In this document: positions 1-6,588 of the stretch, piece after piece
Numbering within the stretch: the first letter of the stretch is position 1
How the letters are laid out: the number at the start of each line of letters is the position of its first letter
Assembly: GCA_900318335.1 (NCBI GenBank)
Contig: ONKF01000007.1
Coordinates: forward strand, 1-64,000
DNA from: an uncultured Prevotellaceae bacterium
GTDB lineage: Bacteria; Bacteroidota; Bacteroidia; Bacteroidales; Muribaculaceae
Direction of reading: 5' to 3'
Length of the DNA stretch: 64,000 nt
The notes under the pieces: generated by a model
What the model saw: only the letters and a program-made list of their open reading frames with translations
Told to the model about the DNA's origin: nothing
Databases searched by the model: none
Program-made: the position numbers and the translations under genes

Positions 1-681
1 CTTACCCAGCAGGATGATACCGCCACGGGGACCGCGCAGGGTCTTGTGGGTGGTGCTGGTAACGATGTGGGCATACTTCAAGGGGTTGTTCAGCAGACCA
101 GCAGCGATCAAGCCAGCGGGATGTGCCATGTCAATCATGAGCAGTGCGCCCACACTGTCGGCAATCTTGCGCATGCGCTCATAGTCCCACTCGCGGCTGT
201 AGGCGCTGGCGCCACCGACGATCAGCTTGGGACGCTCGCGCTGTGCCACCTCTTCCATCTGGTCATAGTCTACCAGGTTGGTGTCGGGGGTCACGTTATA
301 TTCACAAGCCTGGAACATCAAGCCAGAGAAGTTAACGGGGCTACCGTGTGAGAGGTGACCGCCATGAGCCAGGTTCAGACCCATGAACTTGTCGCCGGGC
401 TTGAGGCATGCCATGAATACAGCCATGTTGGCCTGTGCGCCCGAGTGGGGCTGCACGTTGACGTACTCGGCATCAAAGATCTGTTTCAGGCGCTCGATGG
501 CGACATTCTCGCTCTCGTCAACGCACTGGCAACCGCCATAGTAGCGGTGGCCGGGATAACCCTCGGCATACTTGTTGGTCAGGCAGCTGCCCATGGCCTG
601 CATCACCTGGTCGCTCACGAAGTTCTCACTGGCGATGAGCTCAATGCCGTGTATGTCAAAAATCACTTTGTCTCGTTCCAT
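1..681 (-). CDS. glyA: Serine hydroxymethyltransferase (partial, C-terminus cut by window edge)
   Basis: Cytosolic PLP enzyme interconverting serine plus tetrahydrofolate with glycine plus 5,10-methylene-tetrahydrofolate. The 227 visible residues start MERDKVIFD at an ATG (679-681) and carry the family landmarks: ELIASENF near residue 13, [13 protein letters not shown] near 38-50, and the PLP-lysine segment [13 protein letters not shown] just before the edge. The frame runs off the left edge, so roughly the last 200 residues are missing. The flavin reductase gene lies 72 bases upstream on the same strand, with no promoter-like box between them, so the two may be cotranscribed. The assignment is secure from sequence alone. 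Confidence 0.97.
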   Translation of the reverse strand, partial: MERDKVIFDIHGIELIASENFVSDQVMQAMGSCLTNKYAEGYPGHRYYGGCQCVDESENVAIERLKQIFDAEYVNVQPHSGAQANMAVFMACLKPGDKFMGLNLAHGGHLSHGSPVNFSGLMFQACEYNVTPDTNLVDYDQMEEVAQRERPKLIVGGASAYSREWDYERMRKIADSVGALLMIDMAHPAGLIAAGLLNNPLKYAHIVTSTTHKTLRGPRGGIILLGK

Positions 682-753
682 TGTTAGTTTTTTAGTTTTT
701 TAGTTTCTAGTCCTAAGTCTTTAGTTTCTAGATGTTAGTTGTTAGTATTAAAG
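682..753. repeat. Degenerate TTAG-type intergenic repeat
   Basis: The 72-base gap between the flavin reductase stop and the glyA start is made almost entirely of variants of TTAGTTTTT, TTAGTTTCTAG and TTAGTTG. The same style of sequence, on the opposite strand (ACTAAGGAC, ACTAAAAAC), fills the gap at 2157-2257. The function is unknown. It is not a coding or terminator-like sequence. Confidence 0.6.
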
Positions 754-1332
754 TTATTTTGTCGTTTTCGGTTTCTTACGTACTGACCACCCGAAGTGGC
801 CCAGTTCCTCGCCCAGAGCGTAATAGTGACCATGGCAATAGGTAATCAGGTCGGCTGCCTTGAGGTCAAGAGCACCGGTCTCGGGGTCAATGAAGCGTTC
901 GTCGGCAATCACATTCATCACCTCGCCGATGAACATGTCATGACTGCCCAGGCGCATGATGTCGCGCACTCGGCACTCGATGCTCACGGGAGCCTCCACG
1001 ATGTAGGGGGCGGCGACAGTCTCTCCTTTGACGGGGGTGAGTCCCATCTCACGCCACTTGTCATAGTCACGGCCTGAACGCACGCCACACCAGTCGGTGG
1101 CACGGGCCAGGTCACGGGTTGTGAGGTTGAGCGTGAAGGCCATGTTGCGCTCCACAATGCCGTGGCTGTGGCGCTCTGGCCTGATGGAAACATAGCATAG
1201 CGCGGGATCGCTGCAGATGGTGCCCGTCCATGCCGCCGTGAAGACGTTATACTCGTCGGGCGACGCCCCACAACTGACCAGCAGCGCGGGTAGCGGGTAT
1301 ATCATGGTGCCAGGTCTCCAGTTCTGTTTCAT
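754..1332 (-). CDS. Flavin reductase family protein
   Basis: 192-residue protein of the flavin reductase (FMN-binding split-barrel) family, which binds FMN or FAD and commonly reduces flavin with NAD(P)H in the cytosol. Family features are the N-terminal RPGTMIYPLPALLVSCG segment, the WTGTICSDPALCYVSIRPERHS segment spanning the flavin-phosphate loop, and the SHDMFIGEV strand near residue 130. I chose the ATG at 1332; an in-frame GTG two codons earlier is possible. A TACTTTTG box lies 23 bases upstream of the ATG. The gene is followed on the same strand by glyA. The physiological partner is unknown. Confidence 0.85.
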   Translation of the reverse strand: MKQNWRPGTMIYPLPALLVSCGASPDEYNVFTAAWTGTICSDPALCYVSIRPERHSHGIVERNMAFTLNLTTRDLARATDWCGVRSGRDYDKWREMGLTPVKGETVAAPYIVEAPVSIECRVRDIMRLGSHDMFIGEVMNVIADERFIDPETGALDLKAADLITYCHGHYYALGEELGHFGWSVRKKPKTTK

Positions 1333-1354
1333 GCTCACATTGTAAATGATGGCG

Positions 1355-1362
1355 CAAAAGTA
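1355..1362 (-). promoter_or_regulatory. Bacteroidetes -7 box for the flavin reductase gene
   Basis: TACTTTTG on the minus strand matches the Bacteroidetes TAnnTTTG consensus. No clear -33 TTG was seen. It predicts a short leader of about 20 bases. Confidence 0.6.
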
Positions 1363-1466
1363 GTGTTTTTTTAGTTAATAGAGAATAATTAACTGTTTTT
1401 TTAGATGTGTTTTTTTGCAGGATAACCGAAAACAGAAAGATGTTAATAACTTTCGCTGCCGTAGCC

Positions 1467-1496
1467 TTGTTGTGACGTTGAAATAGAGTATCTTTG
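1467..1496 (+). promoter_or_regulatory. Promoter of the first deoxynucleoside kinase
   Basis: TATCTTTG at 1489-1496 matches the -7 consensus exactly. TTG triplets at 1467-1469 and 1470-1472 sit 19 and 16 bases upstream and can serve as the -33 element. The GTG start at 1530 follows after about 30 bases. Confidence 0.7.
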
Positions 1497-1529
1497 CCAT
1501 TTGTAAAACAACCAATCATTGACTGAACC

Positions 1530-2156
1530 GTGCACATCGTTATAGCAGGAAATATCGGGAGCGGGAAATCGACCCTTGCCGAGATGCTTGCCAAGCATTA
1601 CGGATGGGAACCGTTTATGGAGCCCGTGGTGGACAATCCCTACCTGAGCGACTACTACCAGGACATCAAGCGGTGGTCGTTTGCTCTGGAGGTGTTCTTC
1701 CTGAAGCAGCGCTTCAAGGACATCTTGGGCATCAATGCCAGCGACAAGACCATCATCCAGGACCGCAGCATCTTTGAAGGGGTATATATCTTCACGGCCA
1801 ACAATCACGACATGGGTAACATGGATGACCGTGACTTTGAGACCTACATGGAACTGTTTGAGCAGATGATGACCATCGTGCGTCTGCCCGACCTGATGAT
1901 ATACCTGCGCTCGAGCGTACCCCACCTGGTGGACAACATCCGCAAGCGTGGACGGGACTACGAGCAGACGATGCCCCTCAAGTACCTGTCGAACCTCAAC
2001 GAACGCTACGAGGAGTTTGTGATGCAGACCTACAAGGGCCGCAAACTCGTCATCGACGTTGATAACATAGACTACAAGAACCGTCCCGAGGACTTTGCCG
2101 CCATCGTCGACAAGATTGACGCGACGATGTTCGGCATCTTCGGACCACTTGATTAA
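1530..2156 (+). CDS. Deoxynucleoside kinase (first of tandem pair)
   Basis: 208-residue salvage kinase of the dCK/dGK/dAK family, which phosphorylates deoxynucleosides using an NTP in the cytosol. Walker A is GNIGSGKS (7-14). The DRS motif is at 78-80, and the arginine-rich lid appears as KRGRDYEQTM in the second half. The start is GTG at 1530: no in-frame ATG precedes Walker A, and the residues MHIVIAGNIG align with the second copy. A paralogue of the same length follows 101 bases downstream. The family often uses a pair with different base preferences, but which substrate each copy here prefers cannot be read from the sequence. Confidence 0.92.
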   Translation: MHIVIAGNIGSGKSTLAEMLAKHYGWEPFMEPVVDNPYLSDYYQDIKRWSFALEVFFLKQRFKDILGINASDKTIIQDRSIFEGVYIFTANNHDMGNMDDRDFETYMELFEQMMTIVRLPDLMIYLRSSVPHLVDNIRKRGRDYEQTMPLKYLSNLNERYEEFVMQTYKGRKLVIDVDNIDYKNRPEDFAAIVDKIDATMFGIFGPLD

Positions 2157-2257
2157 TAAGAGTTAACAGTTAATAGAGAATAGTTAATAGTAGGCATCCG
2201 CGCAACTAAGGACTAAAAACTAAGGACTAAGGACAAAAAAACTTAAAACTAAAAGAT
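2157..2257. repeat. CTAA-type intergenic repeat between the kinase genes
   Basis: The gap holds variants of GTTAATAG and then ACTAAGGAC/ACTAAAAAC/TAAGGAC in tandem. The 15-mer AGTTAATAGAGAATA at 2168-2182 also occurs at 1373-1387, upstream of the first kinase. It is therefore a shared element flanking that gene, in the same orientation. Confidence 0.6.
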
Positions 2258-2890
2258 ATGCATATAGCAGTAGCAGGAAACATCGGCAGCGGCAAGACGA
2301 CCTTGACCAAGCTGCTCGCCAAGCACTACGGATGGAGCCCACGGTTTGAGCCTGTGGACAACAACCCCTATCTGGAGGACTTCTATGCCGACATGTCGCG
2401 CTGGTCGTTCAACTTGCAGATTTACTTCCTGAACAAACGCTTCAAGGAAGTGGTTGAGATTTCAAAGAGCGAAATCGACATCATCCAGGACCGCACTATC
2501 TATGAGGACGCGTGCATCTTTGCCCCCAACCTGCATGGCCAGGGCCACATGAGTGACCGCGACTTCAATAACTACAAGGACCTGTTTGAGTTAATGATGT
2601 CGTTAGTGAAAATGCCCGACCTGATGATTTACATCCGCTCGACCATCCCCAACCTGGTGCAGCAGATCCAGAAACGCGGCCGTGAATACGAGCAGACCAT
2701 GCGCCTGGACTATCTGGAGGGCCTGAACAAGCGCTACGAGGACTGGATTGCCGACTACAAGGGCAACCTGGTCATCATCAACGGTGACGAGGTGAAATTC
2801 GGCGACAAGCCCGAGGACTTCCAGCTCGTATGCGACAAGATTGACGCCAACCTGTACGGTATTTTCTCCCCTTTCAACCAGCAGCGTTAA
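2258..2890 (+). CDS. Deoxynucleoside kinase (second of tandem pair)
   Basis: 210-residue paralogue of the upstream kinase with the same architecture: Walker A GNIGSGKT (7-14), a DRT in place of DRS at 78-80, and the lid segment KRGREYEQTM. It phosphorylates deoxynucleosides for DNA precursor salvage; substrate choice is not determinable here. The ATG at 2258 is well placed. The two copies differ throughout, so this is an old duplication rather than a recent one. A strong intrinsic terminator follows at 2992-3025, about 100 bases after the stop. Confidence 0.92.
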   Translation: MHIAVAGNIGSGKTTLTKLLAKHYGWSPRFEPVDNNPYLEDFYADMSRWSFNLQIYFLNKRFKEVVEISKSEIDIIQDRTIYEDACIFAPNLHGQGHMSDRDFNNYKDLFELMMSLVKMPDLMIYIRSTIPNLVQQIQKRGREYEQTMRLDYLEGLNKRYEDWIADYKGNLVIINGDEVKFGDKPEDFQLVCDKIDANLYGIFSPFNQQR

Positions 2891-2991
2891 CGTCAGTTCT
2901 ATTTATTGCCCGATGCCATCGCGTCAACAATGGTGCGATGATACACAAGATTGCAGGCAACGGGCAATCTGCTATCGAGTTATGCTATCAT

Positions 2992-3025
2992 CGGGGCGGG
3001 ACTGTGAAAGTCTCGCCCCGTTTTT
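2992..3025 (+). terminator. Intrinsic terminator of the kinase pair
   Basis: CGGGGCGGGAC (2992-3002) pairs with GTCTCGCCCCG (3010-3020), giving 11 base pairs with one G-U pair, a 7-base loop and then TTTTT. The T-run lies next to the -33 region of the next gene's promoter. Confidence 0.9.
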
Positions 3026-3026
3026 G

Positions 3027-3057
3027 TTGGGCAATTCGGGGTTTTGTGGTACTTTTG
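3027..3057 (+). promoter_or_regulatory. Promoter of the secreted protein gene at 3062
   Basis: TTG at 3027-3029, a 20-base spacer and TACTTTTG at 3050-3057 make a close match to the Bacteroidetes promoter. Transcription would start only about 1 to 4 bases before the GTG start codon at 3062, so the message may be leaderless. The box also argues against the ATG at 3044 as the start. Confidence 0.75.
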
Positions 3058-3061
3058 CGGC

Positions 3062-3601
3062 GTGATTGGCAAGAAGGCAATCGGCCTATTGGCGGCGATG
3101 ACAGCGAGTGCGCTGACGTTGTCGGCCCAGGTGAGCATCGACTATTACAGGGACGATGGCTCGCGATATGTGTGCTCACAGCAGGAGGTGATGTATGACG
3201 ACTTCTTCCACACGGCCCGGTTTGCCGTGTCGGCAATAGCATCTCCTGGGGGGATGCTCAGTTTTTCCCTGGAAGTCACCTACGACGAGGGGATGCTGCA
3301 CGTGAGCCAGGGCGACAGCCTGACGTTGGTCTTGCGTGGCGGTTCCCATATCGTGCTCAAGACCGACCGCGACGTGACCCGCAGCGACATCGTCAAGCGC
3401 CACTACCGCACCTATAACGACTACTACGTCACCTGTTATTACCCCATGACCAACTACGACATCCAGCGCATCACCCGCAACAGGGTGACCAAGTTGTCGG
3501 CCCAGACCGACCGTTTCACGTTTGACCGCAAGCTGGACAAGTTCCAAGACCGATTCAGGCGGCAGTTCACAGCGGTCTACCGTTACCTGGTTGAGCGATA
3601 A
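3062..3601 (+). CDS. Hypothetical exported protein
   Basis: 179 residues from the GTG at 3062. The first 23 or so residues (MIGKKAIGLLAAMTASALTLSAQ) form a signal peptide ending at an ALTLSAQ-type cleavage site, so the product should reach the periplasm or surface. The mature part is rich in Tyr and Arg, with alternating hydrophobic stretches that look like beta strands followed by a basic amphipathic C-terminal region. I do not recognise a family or catalytic motif. An ATG at 3044 is in frame but lies upstream of the predicted transcription start. The gene has its own promoter and a shared terminator with the convergent M23 gene. Confidence 0.75.
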   Translation: MIGKKAIGLLAAMTASALTLSAQVSIDYYRDDGSRYVCSQQEVMYDDFFHTARFAVSAIASPGGMLSFSLEVTYDEGMLHVSQGDSLTLVLRGGSHIVLKTDRDVTRSDIVKRHYRTYNDYYVTCYYPMTNYDIQRITRNRVTKLSAQTDRFTFDRKLDKFQDRFRRQFTAVYRYLVER

Positions 3602-3614
3602 AGCAAACAAACAC

Positions 3615-3658
3615 ATATAATAAGGACGGCCCTCATGAGAAGGCCGCCCTTATTATAT
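3615..3658. terminator. Bidirectional terminator between convergent genes
   Basis: ATATAATAAGGACGGCC (3615-3631) pairs with GGCCGCCCTTATTATAT (3642-3658), with one mismatch and a 10-base loop. The A/T-rich flanks give U-tracts in both directions. Confidence 0.85.
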
Positions 3659-3678
3659 GCTTACTGTAACTTCTTTCT

Positions 3679-4716
3679 TTATTTCACGCGCAGGACCTTG
3701 CCCTCGGCAACATTGTCGCTGGTCAGGCCGTTGAGCTTCTTGAGCTGGGCTACGGTCATGTTGTTGGCAGCGGCAATCTTGGTCAGGTTGTCACCCTCGC
3801 GCACCTTATAGGTCGAACGGCTATCGTTGCGGCTCTCCTTGGTTGACTTGCGGGTGCTTGCGCTGGCCACGTTCTGATGTTCCTTCTTGTTATCCCTGCC
3901 CTTCTTGGCAGTCTCTTTTTCCTCGGCGGGGGCTGTTACGCTCTTCTTAGCAGCGGCATAGCGCTTGCTGGGGGCGTAGTCGCGAGCCTTGGTGTAAGTG
4001 CTCTTAGTGAACGTGTAACTGTCGGTGTGGGTGCAGCGGTTACCAAAGTCGAAGATAGCCTCGGGATTGATGGCATAACCCATGAAGCGGGTCTCGAAGT
4101 GGAGGTGGGGACCCGTGCTGCGGCCCGTGTTGCCACTCAGGGCGATGGGCTGGCCAGCCTTTACATACTGGTCGGGCTTAACAAGGAAACGGGACAAATG
4201 GCCATAAACGGTCTCCAAGCCGTTATCGTGACGAACAATGACATAGAAGCCGTAGCCGCCGCGCTCAAAGCGGGTTAGGCGTACACGGCCCGAGAATGCC
4301 GAATATACGGTATCGCCCACAGCGGCACGCAGGTCAATACCCTTGTGGGTGCGGCCGAACTGGGGACGGTAGCCATAATGGCTGGTCACGTAGTTACCCT
4401 TGATGGGCATGACATAATGACGCACGTCAAGCACCTTAGTATTGGGTACATTGGCGTCCTTATAGCAGTTTACAAGATTGCTGTCCCAACCCTCGGTATA
4501 GATATCGGGCTCGGGTTCGCACTCTTCGTAGAGGTCAGCTGCATACTTCTGTGCTTCCTGGACACGGATCTGGTCCTTCACACGGTTCTGTTTTGCCAAC
4601 AGATCGCTATGCATTTTGCTGTATGTGGAGGCAGACTGGAGATTCTGAGCAGTCGTACCAAACGCACAAAGTGATATCGCCGCCAAGGCGACATAGAGTT
4701 TCTTTTTTATACTCAT
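3679..4716 (-). CDS. M23 family metallopeptidase with C-terminal LysM domain
   Basis: 345-residue exported peptidoglycan endopeptidase of the LytM/M23 type. Residues 1-23 are a signal peptide. The M23 domain spans about 100-220, with zinc ligands H124 and D128 (HKGID) and H206 in the GPHLHFE motif (202-208), plus H173 in YGHLS. A basic, low-complexity linker (about 240-300) leads to a LysM peptidoglycan-binding domain at 303-345 (YKVREGDNLTKIAAANN). All catalytic residues are present, so it should be active in cell-wall hydrolysis. The start is ATG 4716, because the predicted -7 box at 4756-4763 overlaps any longer frame. Confidence 0.92.
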   Translation of the reverse strand: MSIKKKLYVALAAISLCAFGTTAQNLQSASTYSKMHSDLLAKQNRVKDQIRVQEAQKYAADLYEECEPEPDIYTEGWDSNLVNCYKDANVPNTKVLDVRHYVMPIKGNYVTSHYGYRPQFGRTHKGIDLRAAVGDTVYSAFSGRVRLTRFERGGYGFYVIVRHDNGLETVYGHLSRFLVKPDQYVKAGQPIALSGNTGRSTGPHLHFETRFMGYAINPEAIFDFGNRCTHTDSYTFTKSTYTKARDYAPSKRYAAAKKSVTAPAEEKETAKKGRDNKKEHQNVASASTRKSTKESRNDSRSTYKVREGDNLTKIAAANNMTVAQLKKLNGLTSDNVAEGKVLRVK

Positions 4717-4755
4717 TATTAGGTAATTTTCTAAGTCTTTGTTTTTAAGAACGTC

Positions 4756-4763
4756 CAAAGGTA
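4756..4763 (-). promoter_or_regulatory. -7 box for the M23 peptidase
   Basis: TACCTTTG on the minus strand matches TAnnTTTG. It predicts a leader of about 35 bases before the ATG at 4716. No clear -33 element was seen. Confidence 0.65.
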
Positions 4764-4925
4764 GGCATTTATTTTGGAAACGAGGGTCTTTAGTGTGCTA
4801 AAAAGTGTAAAGTTTGGTTTCGTTCCCTAAACGAGGCAAGCTAATATTCTAATATACAGCAGAATAAAAAATTCACAAATGCAAACAGTTTTGAATCGTG
4901 AATTTGGGTTTTTGGGCGCCAGTTG

Positions 4926-4964
4926 GGATGTGTCATAACACCAGTCTGTATTTATGACACATCC
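4926..4964. repeat. Perfect inverted repeat downstream of the beta-helix gene
   Basis: GGATGTGTCAT (4926-4936) and ATGACACATCC (4954-4964) form an 11-bp perfect stem around a 17-base loop. It lies about 35 bases past the stop of the leftward beta-helix gene but lacks a T-run. It may be a transcript-end hairpin or a protein site. Confidence 0.6.
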
Positions 4965-4999
4965 TCACCTGACACTATACTAAACGAGCAAAACCGGCA

Positions 5000-6556
5000 C
5001 TACCAGGAATTGGAGTTATTGATGACATTGGAGGAACTGGTAGTGACAACGGGATTGGAAACGTTGCCCGACGAGAGCGAGTTGCCCGTGATGATGACGT
5101 TCTTGCTGTTAGTGACCTTGACCAAGTTGCTGGGCGTGCGCTTCAGGCTCTTGATGGCGTTGCCCGAGATGATGACATTCTCGAGATAAGTGCCCGAGAG
5201 CATGAGGTCATTGAGCCCATATATCTCGTTGTCCATAATCTGGAGGGCACCTCCATAACCGTAGTAGCTCGCCAAGAGGAAATCAAACACGTAGCTGGTG
5301 ATGTTGGTGAACGTGTTATCCCTGATGAGGGCATACTTGACCTCGGTACCGTATTCCTCGTCGCTGCAGCCGTGGTTGAATGCCGTGATCTGGTTACCCT
5401 CGATGAGGATGTTGGTCACGTCCTGGCAGAAAAAGACACCCGCGCCGCGCACACCGTTACCCGTCATGATGTTGTCCGAGATGATGGCGTCGGCAAACAC
5501 CGTACCCATGTGGACGCCGTGCATAGCGCAGTTCTCGATGACGCAGTCCTTCACATAGAGTCCACCCTCGCCCTGGTCACTGATGCCGTCGAACGACGAA
5601 TTGACAATCTTGCAGCGCTGCACGATGTGGTTATAGGAATGCTTGTCATAGGAGATGCCATTGACCTTGCTCGTGCCATAGGCATCAAAGTGGATGCATC
5701 CGTTGGCCCACTCCATCGGCTCATAGGTCACGCCATTGTAGGAGGGTCCATCGGTCTGGCGGTTGCCGTCGATGCAGATGTCATGTATATAGACATTGAT
5801 ACACTCGTCCTTGAACGACCAGGAACGCAGAATGGGAAACGAGGTGGACAAGAAGGCTCCTGCCGGATGACGATATACGACGCCGTGCTTCTCGCTGTCA
5901 TAGGCGCTCTTGAACTTGATTTCATACTTGCCCTGCGAGACAGGTGTCTCGTTGATAGCCGCAATTTCACCGTAAGAGCAGTAACGCGCCTTGGCATTGG
6001 ACGGATCAAAGGGGTTGGTCGAATAGGAAATGTAGCAGTGGTCGCCCACATGATAGCCGCTGATGCCATCGACCCTGATCGTGATGGTGTGGTCCTCGTC
6101 GTTGTTATAGACACCGGTGTTGATGGCGTCAGTGAGTTTGTGCCATGCCGCGGGAAACTTTTTAATCACCGAGTTGTCCCCGTCGCCATAGATTTCCATG
6201 CCGCTCATGATCGTCAGCGGGCGGCGGATCATATAGGTGCCAGCCGGGAAATAGATAGCCAACTTACGCCCCGCAGCGTCGGCAAACAGGCGCTCAAGGG
6301 CCTCGGTGTCGTCGGTGACGCCATCGCCCACGGCGCCATAGTCTTGGGCCGATAGGTAACCATGGTACCACGTGGCATTGCCTGTACCGGTATTGTTGCC
6401 CGACAATATGTAATCAATCAGGTCGGTCACATCACGGATGGATGCTGAACCATCGCCGTTGACGTCGGCAAAAACGCCCTGCGCCATGCCAGGCATCACA
6501 CACAATGCCATCACAGCGATGGCAGTTGCCATTTTTTGTAATAATCTTGTTTTCAT
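5000..6556 (-). CDS. Secreted right-handed beta-helix (pectate-lyase superfamily) protein with N-terminal dockerin-like module
   Basis: 518 residues. There is a signal peptide at 1-26 (ending PGMAQG), then a dockerin-like EF-hand segment DVNGDGSASIRDVTDLIDYI (31-50). The beta-helix domain opens with the YGAVGDGVTDDTEAL signature of pectate-lyase superfamily 3 proteins at about 73-87. The rest shows repeated short strands such as IISDNIMTGNG and ILIEGNQITAF, typical of parallel beta-helix rungs. A role in polysaccharide binding or cleavage is likely, but the substrate is unknown and I cannot point to catalytic residues. The dockerin-like module is at the N-terminus, an uncommon place. The start is ATG 6556, 33 bases after the recG stop, so it may belong to the ispD-recG transcript. 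Confidence 0.85.
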   Translation of the reverse strand: MKTRLLQKMATAIAVMALCVMPGMAQGVFADVNGDGSASIRDVTDLIDYILSGNNTGTGNATWYHGYLSAQDYGAVGDGVTDDTEALERLFADAAGRKLAIYFPAGTYMIRRPLTIMSGMEIYGDGDNSVIKKFPAAWHKLTDAINTGVYNNDEDHTITIRVDGISGYHVGDHCYISYSTNPFDPSNAKARYCSYGEIAAINETPVSQGKYEIKFKSAYDSEKHGVVYRHPAGAFLSTSFPILRSWSFKDECINVYIHDICIDGNRQTDGPSYNGVTYEPMEWANGCIHFDAYGTSKVNGISYDKHSYNHIVQRCKIVNSSFDGISDQGEGGLYVKDCVIENCAMHGVHMGTVFADAIISDNIMTGNGVRGAGVFFCQDVTNILIEGNQITAFNHGCSDEEYGTEVKYALIRDNTFTNITSYVFDFLLASYYGYGGALQIMDNEIYGLNDLMLSGTYLENVIISGNAIKSLKRTPSNLVKVTNSKNVIITGNSLSSGNVSNPVVTTSSSNVINNSNSW

Positions 6557-6588
6557 ATCGAGTGTGATTAGAGATTGGATATTCATGA

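Noticed and set aside
5372-6355. Plus-strand open frame of about 330 codons opposite the beta-helix gene
   Set aside because: No domain, no promoter, and low-complexity Val/Asp/Ala composition typical of antisense shadow frames.
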